Made by a program: the position numbers and the translations under genes. The notes under the pieces were generated by a model. The model searched no databases. It was not told the origin of the DNA and saw only the letters and a list, made by a program, of their open reading frames with translations. From the NCBI GenBank assembly GCA_945907055.1, contig CAMDSG010000069.1:1-8765 (forward strand): a stretch of DNA of 8,765 bases, written 5' to 3'. Shown one piece after another: positions 8,037-8,765 of the stretch. Source of the DNA: Bifidobacterium breve (GTDB lineage Bacteria; Actinomycetota; Acidimicrobiia; IMCC26256). The number at the start of each line of letters is the position of its first letter. Positions within the stretch are counted from its first letter, which is position 1.

Positions 8037-8124
8037 GTCTTACCCTCCCGGCGCCGTAGCGCCTATTAGCCCCTGCTTACTTAGCAGAGCGATCAACCCC
8101 TTTTCCCCAAAAATCAGTGGGTGA
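8037..8124 (-). promoter_or_regulatory. grpE-dnaJ leader with two hairpins before the dnaJ ribosome-binding site
   Basis: The 88-bp gap between grpE and dnaJ has two perfect small inverted repeats. The first in transcription order is CTGCT/AGCAG around a five-base loop (8073-8087). The second, at 8050-8063, reads GGCGCTACGGCGCC in the transcript: a five-base-pair G/C stem closed by C-G around a UACG loop, matching the very stable UNCG tetraloop class. Its 3' arm abuts the GGGAGGG ribosome-binding site (8043-8049). Neither is followed by a U-run, so they are not standard terminators. They could tune dnaJ translation or mark an RNA-processing point. I see no clear promoter or HAIR site here. 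Confidence 0.5.
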
Positions 8125-8730
8125 TTATTGGGCGACCCTCACCATTGTTGCTCTAATAACTTTGCTATTGATTCGGTAACCAGCACGCAGCTCCTCGACA
8201 ACAACTGGCGCCTCATGCTCCCCGGTCTCCTCGTGAGCAACTGCCTCATGAAGATCTGGGTCAAAAGGTTGACCTAGTGCTTCGATACGCAGAACTCCGT
8301 TTCGAGCGAGAGTCGATGTGAACTCGCCAAAAGCCAACTCAACTCCGCGTCGGACGGTCTCGTCCGCACCAGAGACTGCCTCTACTGCTCTCTCAAAGGC
8401 GTCAAGCACTGGCAGCAACTGCTCAATGAATCGAGCAACCGCTGATTCCCCAGCGGCTGCTGTCTCGCGGGCCGAGCGTTTTTTGAAGTTCTCAAAGTCC
8501 GCCTGAAGCCGCTGTGCAGTGGAGCGCATTTCATCGCGCTCCGCTACCAGAGAATCAATATCGTGCTCCACCGCAACAGGGGCAGACTCCGAGTCTGCAT
8601 CAACTAGTTCGCCAGTAACCATCTCACCATCAACCATCTCGAGCATCTCTGCTAGCTCAGAGTCAAAATCGTCATCGCTTGAGGATTCGTCTGATGAGCC
8701 CTCTGGTAAGTCAGATTCATTCGAGGTCAT
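8125..8730 (-). CDS. grpE: GrpE, nucleotide exchange factor for DnaK
   Basis: GrpE is a dimeric cytoplasmic factor that releases ADP from DnaK so that bound clients can leave. The 201-residue product starts with a Ser/Asp/Glu-rich, probably disordered segment (about 1-57). A long helix with RLQADFENFKKR (74-85) follows, typical of the GrpE coiled-coil stalk. The C-terminal wing domain carries the family signature: GQPFDPDLHEAV (153-164), then GYRINSKVIRATMVRV (184-199). The ATG at 8730 has AGGAG five bases upstream and overlaps the dnaK stop as ATGA, indicating coupled translation. The stop is TAA, and an 88-bp leader to dnaJ follows. The acidic N-terminus is common in actinobacterial GrpE and is not evidence of a separate domain. 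Confidence 0.96.
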   Translation of the reverse strand: MTSNESDLPEGSSDESSSDDDFDSELAEMLEMVDGEMVTGELVDADSESAPVAVEHDIDSLVAERDEMRSTAQRLQADFENFKKRSARETAAAGESAVARFIEQLLPVLDAFERAVEAVSGADETVRRGVELAFGEFTSTLARNGVLRIEALGQPFDPDLHEAVAHEETGEHEAPVVVEELRAGYRINSKVIRATMVRVAQ

Positions 8731-8765
8731 TGGCTCTCCTCGTCAACAATCTCCGCCTCTGCAAC
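8727..8765 (-). CDS. dnaK: C-terminal end of DnaK (Hsp70), 5' part outside window
   Basis: Only the last 12 codons and the TGA stop are visible; they read VAEAEIVDEESQ. An acidic tail containing AEIVDE is typical of actinobacterial DnaK proteins. The frame ends in an ATGA overlap with grpE, exactly where dnaK is expected in a dnaK-grpE-dnaJ-hspR operon. DnaK is the central ATP-dependent Hsp70 chaperone served by the products of grpE and dnaJ. The call rests on gene order and the short tail, because no catalytic part is in view. The operon promoter and its expected HspR operators would lie upstream of dnaK, beyond the right edge. Confidence 0.8.
   Translation of the reverse strand, partial: VAEAEIVDEESQ

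Noticed and set aside
8097..8113. Run of C and A (ccccttttccccaaaaa) just after grpE, considered as a terminator
   Set aside because: On the transcribed strand it reads as G- and A-runs (with a U5 before them) and has no preceding stem, so it does not fit an intrinsic terminator.

Overview
The window is an actinobacterial-type chromosomal segment in which every recognisable gene lies on the minus strand, so transcription runs from the right edge to the left. It holds two blocks. The right block is a protein-quality-control cluster: the end of dnaK, then grpE, dnaJ, the MerR-type repressor hspR, and the disaggregase clpB. The left block is a purine-synthesis cluster: purA, purD and the first ~374 codons of purB, which runs off the left edge.

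The order dnaK-grpE-dnaJ-hspR is characteristic of Actinobacteria, where HspR represses the operon it belongs to. Base composition is a little over half G+C (33 of 60 in the one line I counted). That is modest for this phylum and would suit an environmental, possibly acidimicrobial or freshwater/marine, lineage. The class assignment is a guess; the phylum-level call rests on gene order and HspR.

Layout, in transcription order. dnaK ends at 8727 and overlaps the grpE start in an ATGA. An 88-bp gap with two small hairpins separates grpE from dnaJ. dnaJ and hspR are fused translationally through TGATG at 6861. A 93-bp gap with a possible promoter and an HspR half-site lies before clpB. A 100-bp gap with weak dyads separates clpB from purA. 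purA runs into purD (adjacent or overlapping, depending on the start), and purD is followed by purB after one base. There is no gene-free stretch over about 100 bp, and I see no RNA gene, mobile element, CRISPR array or pseudogene.

How the genes work together. DnaJ delivers unfolded clients to DnaK, GrpE exchanges the nucleotide on DnaK, and ClpB pulls polypeptides out of aggregates with DnaK's help. HspR closes the feedback loop, since in known systems it needs DnaK as co-repressor. In the purine block, PurD makes glycinamide ribonucleotide early in the pathway, PurB acts at the SAICAR and adenylosuccinate steps, and PurA commits IMP to AMP.

All reading frames look intact and the key catalytic motifs are present. 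I found no convincing undescribed system. The points worth a second look are small: the dnaJ leader, the clpB upstream region, a G-run tandem repeat in dnaJ, and the chaperone/purine gene adjacency.
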